Positions 8,627 to 16,114 of a DNA stretch of 64,000 bases are shown here, piece by piece (the first letter of the stretch is position 1; every line of letters starts with the position of its first letter). A program made the position numbers and the translations under genes. This DNA is from Thermococcus pacificus (GTDB taxonomy: Archaea > Methanobacteriota_B > Thermococci > Thermococcales > Thermococcaceae), in contig NZ_CP015102.1 in NCBI RefSeq assembly GCF_002214485.1, forward strand, positions 1 through 64,000, written 5' to 3'. Below the pieces are notes generated by a model, which was not told where the DNA came from, searched no databases, and worked only from the letters and a program-made list of their open reading frames with translations.

Positions 8627-8776
8627 GTGAGATGGGAGCATCTTATTAGGGGTCTCGTTAGGATTCATGCTGGATTCTCAGTGGTGAGAATAAACTCCTT
8701 GGGGATAAGATACCCAAAGAACACCCGCGTGGATCTGCTGGACGTCGCAATCAAAAAAGTCAAAAGGAAAAACTGA
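8627..8776 (+). CDS. small basic protein, 49 residues
   Basis: A GTG-started ORF with an aggtgat ribosome binding site six bases upstream and a TATA box before that. The product begins R-W-E-H-L-I-R-G-L and ends K-K-V-K-R-K-N: basic, with a central strand pattern (F-S-V-V-R-I-N-S-L-G-I-R-Y-P). It lies between the DUF371 gene and rps17e and is too short for most ORF cut-offs. I do not recognise it. The good signals and protein-like composition favour a real gene, perhaps nucleic-acid binding, but that is inference. Confidence 0.5.
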   Translation: MRWEHLIRGLVRIHAGFSVVRINSLGIRYPKNTRVDLLDVAIKKVKRKN

Positions 8777-8864
8777 ATTAGTTTCCACCCTGGGAAAACT
8801 TTTAAAAGGCCTCTCATGATTGTGAGTTACGGTTGTCAGAATCAAGCTAACGGGGTGATTGATG

Positions 8865-9068
8865 ATGGGAAACATCAAGCAGACGTTCATCAAGAGGGTT
8901 GCCCGCGAGCTGTTTGACCGCTATCCGAACGAGTTCACCAGGGACTTTGAGCACAACAAGAAGAAGGTCGAGGAACTCACCACTGTCCAGAGCAAGACCA
9001 TAAGGAACAGGATAGCGGGCTACCTCACCAGGCTCGTTAGGATGAAGGAAGAGGGCAAGATGCTCTGA
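8865..9068 (+). CDS. rps17e: 30S ribosomal protein S17e
   Basis: A 67-residue protein starting [11 protein letters not shown] and containing [17 protein letters not shown], diagnostic of the archaeal/eukaryotic S17e protein of the small subunit. The ATG at 8865 is chosen over TTG 8859 and ATG 8862 because it matches the family N-terminus and sits 5 bases after GGTGAT. A cttttaaaagg TATA box lies at 8801-8811. A gcccttttttc T-run follows the stop codon and probably terminates transcription. Confidence 0.95.
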   Translation: MGNIKQTFIKRVARELFDRYPNEFTRDFEHNKKKVEELTTVQSKTIRNRIAGYLTRLVRMKEEGKML

Positions 9069-9102
9069 GCCCTTTTTTCAGGCTTTCTTCTTCAGCGACT
9101 TC

Positions 9103-9699
9103 CTAAAAGCCATCCAAATCTTCGAGTATTTTCCTGGGGAGCCTCGGAGCGAACTCCTTGAGGAGCCTCTCAAACTCGCGCTCGTTTTCCTGCGCTATCC
9201 TCCTGAAGAGGTTCTCGATGTAGGTCTCGGTCAGGAGACGAACCTCCTCTAACTCCTGCTTAGTCTGGATTATCTCACTTATTCGGTTCTGTATCTCTTC
9301 CAGGAACGCAAGGAGTTCGTCTATCTTGGCCTCAGCCGGCTCCGTGGACTTTATGAGGCTCCTGGCCTGGTCGTACTCCTTGGTCTGCCTCGGGGCCTTC
9401 GGCTCGTACATCTCGGTGCCGAACGCGTAGGGCGTCAGGAGAACCTCAAGGCGGAAGCCGCGCTTTATGGTGTAGTACTTCCTCGGCCTGCCACGCGGTA
9501 TCTTCTCGGTCCTGCCCTCTATGAGGCCCGCGCTCTCGAGTATCCGGAGGTGTTCCAGGATGGCCTTCTGGCCGACGCCGAGTTCCTGGCTCAGCTCGCT
9601 CACGAAGTAAGGCCTCTTTGTGAGCAGTATGAGTATCCGTCGCCTTGTCTCGTTCCCGAGGATGTCAAGCAGTCTTCCAAGGTTCTTATTTGACTCCAT
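9103..9699 (-). CDS. phr: Phr-type heat-shock transcriptional regulator
   Basis: A 198-residue regulator. Residues 8-70 form an ArsR-like winged helix (L-G-N-E-T-R-R-R-I-L, P-Y-F-V-S-E-L-S, H-L-R-I-L-E-S-A-G-L-I-E, wing R-G-R-P-R-K-Y-Y). The C-terminal half holds long helices with coiled-coil character. Length and sequence match Pyrococcus Phr, a dimeric repressor of heat-shock genes (AAA ATPase, Hsp20) that also represses itself. The ATG at 9699 has a gggggtgag site. A TATA-like cttaaaac lies upstream (9743-9750, minus strand). The gene follows thymidine kinase in the same direction. Confidence 0.85.
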   Translation of the reverse strand: MESNKNLGRLLDILGNETRRRILILLTKRPYFVSELSQELGVGQKAILEHLRILESAGLIEGRTEKIPRGRPRKYYTIKRGFRLEVLLTPYAFGTEMYEPKAPRQTKEYDQARSLIKSTEPAEAKIDELLAFLEEIQNRISEIIQTKQELEEVRLLTETYIENLFRRIAQENEREFERLLKEFAPRLPRKILEDLDGF

Positions 9700-9778
9700 G
9701 GTCTCACCCCCTTTCCCTAACCTGACGTAAGAAAAGTCGGTTTTAAGTTTTTCGGTCAAAAGAAAAACGGGGAAAGCT

Positions 9779-10360
9779 TCACGGAACGAGGTGGTGCTCC
9801 CTGCAGCGGGCCTCGTAGCTCTCCCTTCCCCCCACAAGGATTACCGGGGAATTCCTCGGAGCAGGTTTTCCGTCGATGAGGCGCTGGCTCCTTGTTGCGG
9901 GCCTGCCGCAGACGGTGCAGACGGCGGTGAGGTAGACTATGTTGTCCGCCCTCACGAGGAGTTCCCTCATAACCGGAAACGGGTCCCCTTTGAAGTCAAG
10001 GTTCAACCCGCTTGCTATAACATAAACGCCCTCGTCCGCGAGGCGGTTCAAGGCTTCGACAACAGAGATATGGAAGAACTGGACCTCATCGACACCTATG
10101 ACTTCGTATCCGTCCCTTTTAGTTATTTCAACTATCCTCTCAACGCCCTTCTCGTCGGTCGGGATAACGAAGGCCTCGTAGCGAAGGCCGTTGTGGGCAA
10201 CAACCTCGTCCTTGGAATACCTGCTGTCCATTGCAGGTTTGAAGAAGGCTGCCTTTCTCTTCGCGAACATCTGCCTCTCTATGCGTTTTATCAGTTCGGT
10301 GGTTTTACCCGCGAACATCGGACCGGTTATGACCTCAAGAAACCCGCCTGGATGAACCAT
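9779..10360 (-). CDS. tdk: thymidine kinase
   Basis: A 193-residue type II thymidine kinase for thymidine salvage. The P-loop G-P-M-F-A-G-K-T lies near residue 13, D-E-V-Q-F-F is the Walker B/general-base block, G-L-N-L-D-F is the next conserved strand, and a C-x-x-C...C-x-x-H zinc lasso lies near the C-terminus. Length fits the small TK1-like family. The ATG at 10360 is preferred because GGTGAT precedes it; an ATG at 10372 is also possible. It lies between rbcL and phr, all on the minus strand. Confidence 0.93.
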   Translation of the reverse strand: MVHPGGFLEVITGPMFAGKTTELIKRIERQMFAKRKAAFFKPAMDSRYSKDEVVAHNGLRYEAFVIPTDEKGVERIVEITKRDGYEVIGVDEVQFFHISVVEALNRLADEGVYVIASGLNLDFKGDPFPVMRELLVRADNIVYLTAVCTVCGRPATRSQRLIDGKPAPRNSPVILVGGRESYEARCREHHLVP

Positions 10361-10457
10361 CACTATCACCATTGGAGAAACGCGGCAGGGAGTTAAATCC
10401 CCTCCGGCCCAAAAGTTGGACGGTAGACGAAAAGGGGAAAGAAAAACCGTCAGAGCC

Positions 10458-11792
10458 TCAAACCGGGGTGACGTGGCCCCACTTCTCCAGGGCCCTGGCG
10501 AGCTCCTTGTGGGTCTTGGCGTACTCGTCGAGCGGGATTCCCTGCATGATAGCGTCTATTGCCTGCCTGACAGCCCTGGCTCCCGCAGCTGGCCCGTCCG
10601 GGTGTCCCATCGTTCCACCGCCGAGCTGGAGGACTATGTCCTTTCCGAGGGCGTCTATGACGGGCTGGATGTTGCCGGGGTGAAGTCCGCCGGAGCTGGT
10701 CGGGAAGACGGGCTTAATGTGATAGAATTTCTGCTCAAGGTGATAGACATCGTTTTCGTCCGGAACGTAGTGGTCCTCGGTGATTATCCTCTTGTACTGG
10801 ATGACCTCCCACTTCTCGCCCTCCATCTTACCGGCCCCGGCTGTACCAATGTGGAGCTGGTCAACGCCGATGACGCGGTAGAGTTTGGCCAGGACGAACA
10901 TCGAGATGCCGTGATACTTGTAGCGGGCGAAGGCGGTGTGCATTGCCCTGTGGGCGTGCAAAGCTATGCCGTAGTCCTCGGCAAGCTCGCGGATGTAGTC
11001 GAGGACGCCCCAGCCGAGGACGACGACGTCAACCATCGCGTGGGGAACGCCGTAGTCGGCGAGTATCTCAAGCCTCTGCTCCATCTCGAGTATTGGCGAG
11101 GTAATGTTGGCGAACCAGGTCTTCTTTTCTCCCGTCTCATTTTCGGCCTTTTCCATGGCCTTGGTGACGACCTTAACGCGCTCCTCGAAGCGGTTGTACC
11201 ACGGGCTGGTGAGGTTCTCGTCGTCCTTGAGGTAGTCGGCTCCACCTGTGTAGAGGTCGAGGGCAAGCTTGTAGAGCTCTTCCGGGGAGTAACCTACCTT
11301 CGGCTTGGGGACGACACCGTAGAGCGGCCTGTCATAGATTTCGAGCTTCTTCCTGACACCCTCAATGCCGAAGTTGGGTCCCGGGTAGTTCCTGAGGAAC
11401 CTCTCCGGAAGGTAGATATCCTCAAGGCGGAGCCACTCGACGCGCTTCATTCCGAAGACGTTGCCAGCGACGCTGGCTAAAAAGCCAGGCATGTTGCCCT
11501 CCTCGAAGATGTGCTCCGGGTAAGCGATCCTGACAATCCAGCTACCGTCACCCATGTCTGTGAAGTGGTAAGCTTTTGCCGACATGTCGGCCCATCTCTC
11601 ATGCTCGTACCAGGGATAAAGGGTCGTCCAGGTTCCGGTCGAGCTCTCGGCAGCGACTGCACCGGCTGCCTGCTCGATCGTGTATCCCTCCGCCGGAGTA
11701 ACGCGGAAAACGGCTATTATGTCCCTCTTCTTGTTCGGCTCGTAGCCCTTGTCCACGTAGTAGTCGTATATCTTGTCGAACTTCTCCACCAT
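10458..11792 (-). CDS. rbcL: ribulose-bisphosphate carboxylase, type III
   Basis: A 444-residue form III Rubisco large subunit, close to the T. kodakarensis enzyme in length and sequence. K-P-K (163-165) supplies catalytic lysine, G-A-D-Y-L-K-D-D-E-N carries the lysine that is carbamylated (K189) with the Mg ligands D191 and E192, and the loop-6 region F-P-T-S-S-G-G-L-H-P-G follows. In this group the enzyme works in AMP degradation, turning ribulose-1,5-bisphosphate and CO2 into 3-phosphoglycerate; the other two enzymes of that pathway are not in the window. The ATG at 11792 has a ggggtgtg site. A ttttttatag TATA box lies near 11835-11844. A T-rich tract after the gene (10430-10447) is a likely terminator. 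Confidence 0.97.
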   Translation of the reverse strand: MVEKFDKIYDYYVDKGYEPNKKRDIIAVFRVTPAEGYTIEQAAGAVAAESSTGTWTTLYPWYEHERWADMSAKAYHFTDMGDGSWIVRIAYPEHIFEEGNMPGFLASVAGNVFGMKRVEWLRLEDIYLPERFLRNYPGPNFGIEGVRKKLEIYDRPLYGVVPKPKVGYSPEELYKLALDLYTGGADYLKDDENLTSPWYNRFEERVKVVTKAMEKAENETGEKKTWFANITSPILEMEQRLEILADYGVPHAMVDVVVLGWGVLDYIRELAEDYGIALHAHRAMHTAFARYKYHGISMFVLAKLYRVIGVDQLHIGTAGAGKMEGEKWEVIQYKRIITEDHYVPDENDVYHLEQKFYHIKPVFPTSSGGLHPGNIQPVIDALGKDIVLQLGGGTMGHPDGPAAGARAVRQAIDAIMQGIPLDEYAKTHKELARALEKWGHVTPV

Positions 11793-12086
11793 GCTCACAC
11801 CCCCTAGGTAACTCTTAGGTTGAATCAACCACTATAAAAAACCTGCGGTGCAATAGTGGGACATTAGAGCCTTTTAATCGGCATTGAGGACGTTTTCTAT
11901 CCCACGAAGCCCCAAACTCCCGCCCCCCTTTAAGAAATTGGGGGGCTAAACGGCTTCCAAATACGATTTGAAAGGCCAGAAGGTCTTCTCAGAACTTCGC
12001 CCTCGAGTTAGTATTGGAGGTGTCGCAAGTTGAAAGCCCAAGGATACTAGATTTCTCGACTGCCTACCCAAAAAAGGCCAATTATC

Positions 12087-12106
12087 GCCCTCAGAGGGCT
12101 GTTTTT
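12087..12106 (+). terminator. hairpin plus T-run upstream of the histone promoter
   Basis: GCCCT-cag-AGGGC forms a five-base-pair stem followed by tgttttt. It lies just before the histone TATA box and points the same way, so it would end any plus-strand transcript arising in the preceding intergenic region. Archaeal termination mainly needs the T-run; the stem may be incidental. Confidence 0.4.
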
Positions 12107-12111
12107 CCGAA

Positions 12112-12124
12112 AAGTTTATATAGG
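12112..12124 (+). promoter_or_regulatory. histone gene promoter (BRE/TATA)
   Basis: The segment aaagtttatatag is a near-consensus archaeal BRE plus TATA box. Transcription would start near 12145, leaving a leader of about 40 bases with the ggaggttggg ribosome binding site. The strong match fits an abundant chromatin protein. Confidence 0.7.
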
Positions 12125-12183
12125 CCTTCGCTCCTAAAATAGAACGCAGATACCTGCAAAACAACGTTTAGGAGGTTGGGAAA

Positions 12184-12387
12184 ATGGCTGAGTTGCCGAT
12201 TGCCCCAGTTGACAGGCTTATAAGGAAGGCCGGCGCTGCCCGCGTCAGCGAGGACGCCGCCAAGCTCCTGGCCGAGCACCTTGAGGAGAAGGCCATGGAG
12301 ATCGCCAAGAAGGCGGTTGACCTTGCCCACCACGCCGGCAGGAAGACCGTCAAGGCCGAGGACATCAAGCTTGCTATTAAGAGCTGA
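12184..12387 (+). CDS. archaeal histone
   Basis: A 67-residue histone-fold protein: [14 protein letters not shown] at the start, a long middle helix, and [14 protein letters not shown] at the end. Dimers wrap DNA into chromatin-like particles. It is one of the two histones expected in Thermococcus; the position next to rbcL fits the HTkB (hpkB) copy of T. kodakarensis, which I infer from remembered gene order. GGAGG lies 10 bases before the ATG, and T-rich tracts follow the stop codon. Confidence 0.97.
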   Translation: MAELPIAPVDRLIRKAGAARVSEDAAKLLAEHLEEKAMEIAKKAVDLAHHAGRKTVKAEDIKLAIKS

Positions 12388-12435
12388 TGTTCTTTCTTTT
12401 CCTTCATTAGCTTTTCTCTGCTGTTCTAATGCCCC

Positions 12436-12930
12436 TCACCAGAAGGTAACCCTCTCAACCCTGACGCTTTCTCCGTTGATTTTCAGGAGTGCAAAGCCGG
12501 CCGAGTCCATCCTAGGGAACGTCGGCGAGCCGGGATTCAGGAGAATAACCCTCTGACCGTGAACAGAGTAAGTATCATGGTAGAAGCGGTGAGTATGGCC
12601 GAAAATCAGGACGTCAACCCCCATGTCGAGGGCTTTGAGCGTTAGGAACTGAGCATTCAGGGAGAAGAACCGGTGACCATGCAGGAGGCCTATCCTGACG
12701 CCTTCAGCGTCCAGAACCTGTTCCTCGGGAAGTTGAAGGTGGTCAGCGTTGCCTCTCACGGCTATCGTCGGGGCGAACTCTTCGAGAGTCTCAAGAAGCT
12801 CCGCGGAAGTAACATCCCCAGCGTGGAGTATCAAGTCTGGCCTTTGCTTTTCAAGCTCCTTCAAAAGAAGTGAAGGAAGGTTGTTCGTTTTATCGCCGTG
12901 ATGGGTATCACTGGTAACCGCTATGATCAC
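12436..12930 (-). CDS. metallophosphoesterase, MJ0936/YfcE type
   Basis: A 164-residue calcineurin-like phosphoesterase. Metal ligands are visible in S-D-T-H (7-10), H-A-G-D-V (36-40), R-G-N-A-D-H (58-63), L-H-G-H (84-87) and F-G-H-T-H (110-114), the order found in MJ0936-type phosphodiesterases. It probably cleaves a small phosphodiester; the natural substrate is unknown. It starts with GTG at 12930 after a TGAGGGA site, nine bases after the TFB stop codon, so it is likely the third gene of a Gar1-TFB operon. Confidence 0.88.
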   Translation of the reverse strand: MIIAVTSDTHHGDKTNNLPSLLLKELEKQRPDLILHAGDVTSAELLETLEEFAPTIAVRGNADHLQLPEEQVLDAEGVRIGLLHGHRFFSLNAQFLTLKALDMGVDVLIFGHTHRFYHDTYSVHGQRVILLNPGSPTFPRMDSAGFALLKINGESVRVERVTFW

Positions 12931-12939
12931 GGGAATCCC

Positions 12940-13851
12940 TCATATCGGGACGTTTATGCCGAGCTTCTCAACAAGCTCCTTGTAGCGGTTTCTAACGGTC
13001 ACCTCAGTAACGTGTGCAACCTCCGCAACTTCTCGCTGGGTCTTCTTCTCGCCCTCAAGGAGCGATGCAACGTACAGAGCGGCCGCAGCAAGTCCAGTCG
13101 GACCTTTCCCACTCGTTATGCCCTTCTCTATGGCCTCCCTCAGTATCTCCTTTGCCCTTTTCTTCGTCCTCGCGCTCACGTTGAGTGCATCGCCGAAGCG
13201 GTCAACGTACTCTATCGGGCTTGTGGGGCGGAGGTTGAGGTTCAGGCCCCTCGCCATGAAGCGGTAGCTCCTTCCTATCTCCTTCTTCGAGACCTTTGAA
13301 ACGGCCGCTATCTCGTCGAGGGTCCTCGGAATGCCCTCCATCCTGCAGGCGGCGTAAAGAGCGGCAGAAACCATCCCCTCTATCGACCTTCCGCGGATGA
13401 GCTTCTTCATGACAGCCTTCCTGTAGAGTGAAGCGGCTGCCTCCTTAACACGCCTCGGAAGGCGCATCTGGGCCGCCATCCTGTCGAGCTCGCTTAATGC
13501 AAAGGCGAGGTTCCTCTCGGCGGCGTCGTTTATGCGCATCCTCCTCTGCCACATGCGGAGCCTTCTCAGCTTGTTTCTGTACATACCGCTTATCTGGTTG
13601 CCGTGTATGTCCTTATCACGCCAGTCGATATCGGTGGAAAGGCCTTTATCATGGATCATCAGTGTCATGGGCGCACCGGTTCTGGCGCGCTTGGCCCTCT
13701 GATCGGGATCGAAGGCACGCCACTCCGGGCCTTCATCAATAACATTCTCCTCAAGAACGTAGCCGCACTTGGCGCAGACGATTTCGCCCCTCCTCGGGTC
13801 ATAGATAAACTCGGTCGAGCCGCAAACCGGACACACCCTCTTATCAGCCAA
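12940..13851 (-). CDS. tfb: transcription initiation factor B
   Basis: A 303-residue TFB. The N-terminal zinc ribbon uses C7, C10, C26 and C29; the B-reader/linker (about 45-100) contains E-W-R-A-F-D and K-G-L-S-T-D-I-D-W; two cyclin folds follow (about 110-205 and 210-300), with G-R-S-I-E-G and R-T-L-D-E-I-A marking the first. It recruits RNA polymerase to TBP-bound promoters. The stretch after the reader ([11 protein letters not shown]) differs from the main Pyrococcus TFB1, and the location fits the second TFB of T. kodakarensis (TFB2). It starts with TTG at 13851 behind GGGGTGAG. Confidence 0.95.
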   Translation of the reverse strand: MADKRVCPVCGSTEFIYDPRRGEIVCAKCGYVLEENVIDEGPEWRAFDPDQRAKRARTGAPMTLMIHDKGLSTDIDWRDKDIHGNQISGMYRNKLRRLRMWQRRMRINDAAERNLAFALSELDRMAAQMRLPRRVKEAAASLYRKAVMKKLIRGRSIEGMVSAALYAACRMEGIPRTLDEIAAVSKVSKKEIGRSYRFMARGLNLNLRPTSPIEYVDRFGDALNVSARTKKRAKEILREAIEKGITSGKGPTGLAAAALYVASLLEGEKKTQREVAEVAHVTEVTVRNRYKELVEKLGINVPI

Positions 13852-13857
13852 AAGCTC

Positions 13858-14190
13858 TCACCCCCTCTTTCTGGGGGCAGGGCGTCTCGCCTTTCCGCCC
13901 TTCGAGCGCTTTCCGCCGGACCTGCCGGCCTTCCCGGACTTGGACTTTCCGGGCTTTGACTTCCTGGAGGAATCAACGTAGAGCAGCGCACCGACGTAAC
14001 TCTCGGGATCTCTGACCCTTGGCTTAACCGCCACATAAGGCCTCTTCACCGGCCCAAAAACGTCTTTAACGGTTCCCACGAGGGTAAGTCCCTTGTCGAC
14101 CACGGGCGAATTGAGCGCGGGAACCCAGTCAGACCTCAGGATAAGGAACCCCTGCTTTGCGTAGTGAGAAACTTTGCCAAGGCGCTTCAT
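13858..14190 (-). CDS. gar1: H/ACA RNP protein Gar1
   Basis: A 110-residue Gar1: a beta-barrel core of about 75 residues (V-V-D-K-G-L-T-L-V-G-T-V-K-D-V-F-G-P-V-K) followed by a lysine/glycine/arginine-rich tail. It binds Cbf5 in H/ACA ribonucleoproteins that guide pseudouridylation. The ATG at 14190 has a GGTGGGG site; an upstream in-frame start is weaker. It is the first gene of the Gar1-TFB-phosphoesterase operon, with a six-base gap to TFB. The TATA box ctttataaagg lies at 14236-14246. Confidence 0.9.
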   Translation of the reverse strand: MKRLGKVSHYAKQGFLILRSDWVPALNSPVVDKGLTLVGTVKDVFGPVKRPYVAVKPRVRDPESYVGALLYVDSSRKSKPGKSKSGKAGRSGGKRSKGGKARRPAPRKRG

Positions 14191-14235
14191 AGCCCCACCC
14201 CAAAAGGACATATCCTTTTAAGCTTTTCGCTTTGT

Positions 14236-14280
14236 CCTTTATAAAGTTTTCGGAAATTTTCCAAAAGATTTTTATTTAAT
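14236..14280. promoter_or_regulatory. divergent promoters for gar1 operon and inositol kinase
   Basis: Two TATA-like elements lie back to back. CTTTATAAAGG at 14236-14246 faces gar1 (minus strand), and atttttatttaa at 14269-14280 faces the inositol kinase (plus strand). Each is placed about 35-45 bases from its start codon or leader. No shared operator is evident. Confidence 0.55.
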
Positions 14281-14313
14281 AGCCTTCGATCATTAGAGAT
14301 TGGGAAGGCCAAA

Positions 14314-15141
14314 ATGAAATGCCTCGTTGTCGGTCACCTCGTCAGGGACGTCATCCTCAGGGGTTCGAAGGCCGAATCCCGCATTGGGGGAGGGGCGTAC
14401 TATTCTGCCATCGCGCTCTCACGCTTCTGCGATGTCGAGGTCTTAACGAGTGTCGGGAAGGACTTTCCGGAGGGCTGGCTCAAAGAACTCAGGGAAAGAG
14501 GTATTGAACTCCACATCATCCCATCGGAGAAGAGCACTTCCTACAGGCTCCACTATCTCGACGCGAATACCCGTGAGCTCAGCCTGCTATCGGTTGCAGA
14601 GGAGATAGCCAGCATGCCTGAGGGAGACTACGATATGGTAGTCCTCAACCCGGTGGCGGGGGAGATACCGCCCGAGACCGTTGAGGAGGCCAAAAGGAAA
14701 AGCTCCTTCGTTGCCGCCGACGCCCAGGGATTCATAAGGAGCCCCGAGATTGGGAAGCTCAGGCTCAGGGGCATCAACGGCGACCTTTTCGAAGGGCTGA
14801 AGGTTCTCCACGCGGACGTTTCCGAGATAAACCTCATAAGCAGGTTTGACCCTGGGGAGGTTGAGGTTCTCCTCGTCTCGAACGGGAGTGAAGAGGGGAG
14901 GGCCTACCTGCGGGGAAGGGAGTACAGCTACCTCCCTGTGAAAGTTCCTGTGGAGGAATCAACCGGCGCCGGAGACGTGTTCTTGGCGGCGTTCTCCTAC
15001 TTTTACACCCAGTGCCCCTTCATACAGGCCCTCAAACGCGCCGCCGCTTTCACGGCGCTTTTCCTCAAGCACCGGAACTTCACCTTCTCGATGGACGAGG
15101 TTAACGAACTCGCGATTATGGTCGGGGCCAGACCCGTGTAG
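14314..15141 (+). CDS. ribokinase-family myo-inositol 3-kinase
   Basis: A 275-residue PfkB-family kinase. I-G-G-G-A-Y-Y-S-A-I-A-L lies near residue 24 and the ATP/anion-hole motif S-T-G-A-G-D-V-F-L-A is near 215-224, with D of GAGD the catalytic base. The T. kodakarensis homologue at the same place (TK2285) was shown to phosphorylate myo-inositol. That fits this neighbourhood, which also holds inositol-phosphate synthase and DIP synthesis genes, so it may salvage free inositol into the DIP pathway. The ATG at 14314 follows a gggaaggcc site. Confidence 0.85.
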   Translation: MKCLVVGHLVRDVILRGSKAESRIGGGAYYSAIALSRFCDVEVLTSVGKDFPEGWLKELRERGIELHIIPSEKSTSYRLHYLDANTRELSLLSVAEEIASMPEGDYDMVVLNPVAGEIPPETVEEAKRKSSFVAADAQGFIRSPEIGKLRLRGINGDLFEGLKVLHADVSEINLISRFDPGEVEVLLVSNGSEEGRAYLRGREYSYLPVKVPVEESTGAGDVFLAAFSYFYTQCPFIQALKRAAAFTALFLKHRNFTFSMDEVNELAIMVGARPV

Positions 15142-15183
15142 TCCGTATAAAGGGATATAAGGGAAAACTCCCCAACTTCTTCC

Positions 15184-15238
15184 GCCGATGATGAGACGTC
15201 AGCATGCTGACGCGTGATGAGGAACGGGAACTGAGGTG
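15184..15238 (+). ncRNA. C/D box guide sRNA
   Basis: A complete set of boxes in order: C box ATGATGA (15188-15194), a 12-base guide, D' box CTGA (15207-15210), a 3-base spacer, C' box GTGATGA (15214-15220), a 10-base guide, D box CTGA (15231-15234). Both C-type boxes match RUGAUGA exactly. A gatataag TATA box at 15155-15162 would start transcription near 15184. By the box+5 rule the targets would carry 2'-O-methyl C opposite G15202 and C opposite G15226. The RNA ends 5-10 bases before the NUDIX start codon, and the NUDIX ribosome binding site abuts the D box. Confidence 0.8.
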
Positions 15239-15243
15239 GTAGC

Positions 15244-15753
15244 ATGGACAGGTACGTCCTTCTGCTCAAGACTCCGAAGGACTACGATGTTTCCCCCCTT
15301 AGAGAGGAGCTAAAGGAGTTTCTCACAGAGAGACACCCGGAGATACGGGCCGAGCTCCACAGGTGCATAGGCCTCACCGCCGACGTGGTCATCCTCTACA
15401 ACGGCGGCGTTGTCCTCATAAAGCGGAAGCACGAGCCGTTCAAAGACCACTACGCCCTTCCAGGAGGCTTTGTTGAGTACGGCGAGAGGGTCGAAGAGGC
15501 CGCAGTCCGGGAGGCCAAGGAAGAGACGGGCCTCGACGTAAGGCTGCTGAGGCTCGTCGGGGTTTACTCCGATCCCGGCAGGGACCCGAGGGGGCACACC
15601 GTGACGACTGCTTTCCTCGCTCTGGGAACCGGCGAGCTCAAGGCAGGGGACGATGCCAAAGAAGTCCACGTCGTGCCCTTAGAGGAGGCCCTCAAGCTGC
15701 CACTGGCCTTTGACCACGAAAAAATACTACGCGATGCGCTGACGCTGAGGTGA
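15244..15753 (+). CDS. NUDIX hydrolase (ADP-ribose pyrophosphatase-like)
   Basis: A 169-residue protein with a 45-residue N-terminal extension and a NUDIX domain. The box G-G-F-V-E-Y-G-E-R-V-E-E-A-A plus A-K-E-E-T-G-L is complete, and R-D-P-R-G-H-T-V-T follows as in ADP-ribose pyrophosphatases. It would hydrolyse a nucleoside diphosphate linked to another group, likely ADP-ribose. The gaggtgg ribosome binding site directly follows the D box of the C/D sRNA, so the leader and the sRNA share sequence. Confidence 0.9.
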   Translation: MDRYVLLLKTPKDYDVSPLREELKEFLTERHPEIRAELHRCIGLTADVVILYNGGVVLIKRKHEPFKDHYALPGGFVEYGERVEEAAVREAKEETGLDVRLLRLVGVYSDPGRDPRGHTVTTAFLALGTGELKAGDDAKEVHVVPLEEALKLPLAFDHEKILRDALTLR

Positions 15754-15757
15754 GGGT

Positions 15758-16114
15758 ATGAAGGCCAAGTATCCCGGCTTCGGGAAAATAATCATCGACG
15801 GTAAAGTCTACGACCACGACGTCGTTGTTTATCCCAGCGGGAAGATTGAAAAAAGAAAGAAGTGGCTCAGCAAGGACAAGCACGGCACGAGCCACAAGCT
15901 TGATCCGGATGAGCTGAGGGAGTACCTGAAAGAAGACTTCGACGTTCTCCTCATCGGGACAGGGGCCTATGGGATGCTCTCTCTGCTACCGGAGAGCAGA
16001 GAGCTCGTTAAAGGGAAAGAGGTCATCGAACTCCCAACGGGAAAGGCGGTTGAGAGGTTAAACGAGATGGCCAAAAAGAAGAGGGTCCTAGCGGTGTTCC
16101 ACGTTACCTGCTGA
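15758..16114 (+). CDS. Mth938-like domain protein (DUF498)
   Basis: A 118-residue protein with the Mth938/NDUFAF3 pattern: F-G-K-I-I-I-D-G-K-V-Y-D-H-D-V-V near the start, L-L-I-G-T-G in the middle, and a short helix-strand end. Eukaryotic relatives assist complex I assembly; the archaeal role is unknown. GGTGAGGG precedes the ATG, four bases after the NUDIX stop codon, so the two form an operon. Its 3' end overlaps the convergent permease by 11 bases. Confidence 0.8.
   Translation: MKAKYPGFGKIIIDGKVYDHDVVVYPSGKIEKRKKWLSKDKHGTSHKLDPDELREYLKEDFDVLLIGTGAYGMLSLLPESRELVKGKEVIELPTGKAVERLNEMAKKKRVLAVFHVTC

Larger units (their letters stand above)
11793..12183. other. intergenic region between rbcL and histone
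   Basis: About 390 bases without a convincing ORF. It holds the rbcL promoter at one end and the histone promoter at the other. Between them are a G/C hairpin at 11922-11946 (seven-base GCCCCCC/GGGGGGC stem) and a small hairpin with a T-run at 12087-12106 that looks like a plus-strand terminator. The tataaaaaa at 11833-11841 could also act as a plus-strand TATA box. A non-coding RNA of about 240 bases is possible but unproven. Confidence 0.4.

Noticed and set aside
10416-11480. Plus-strand ORF of 354 residues
   Set aside because: It is antisense to rbcL, which is unambiguous; codon shadowing of a GC-rich gene explains it.
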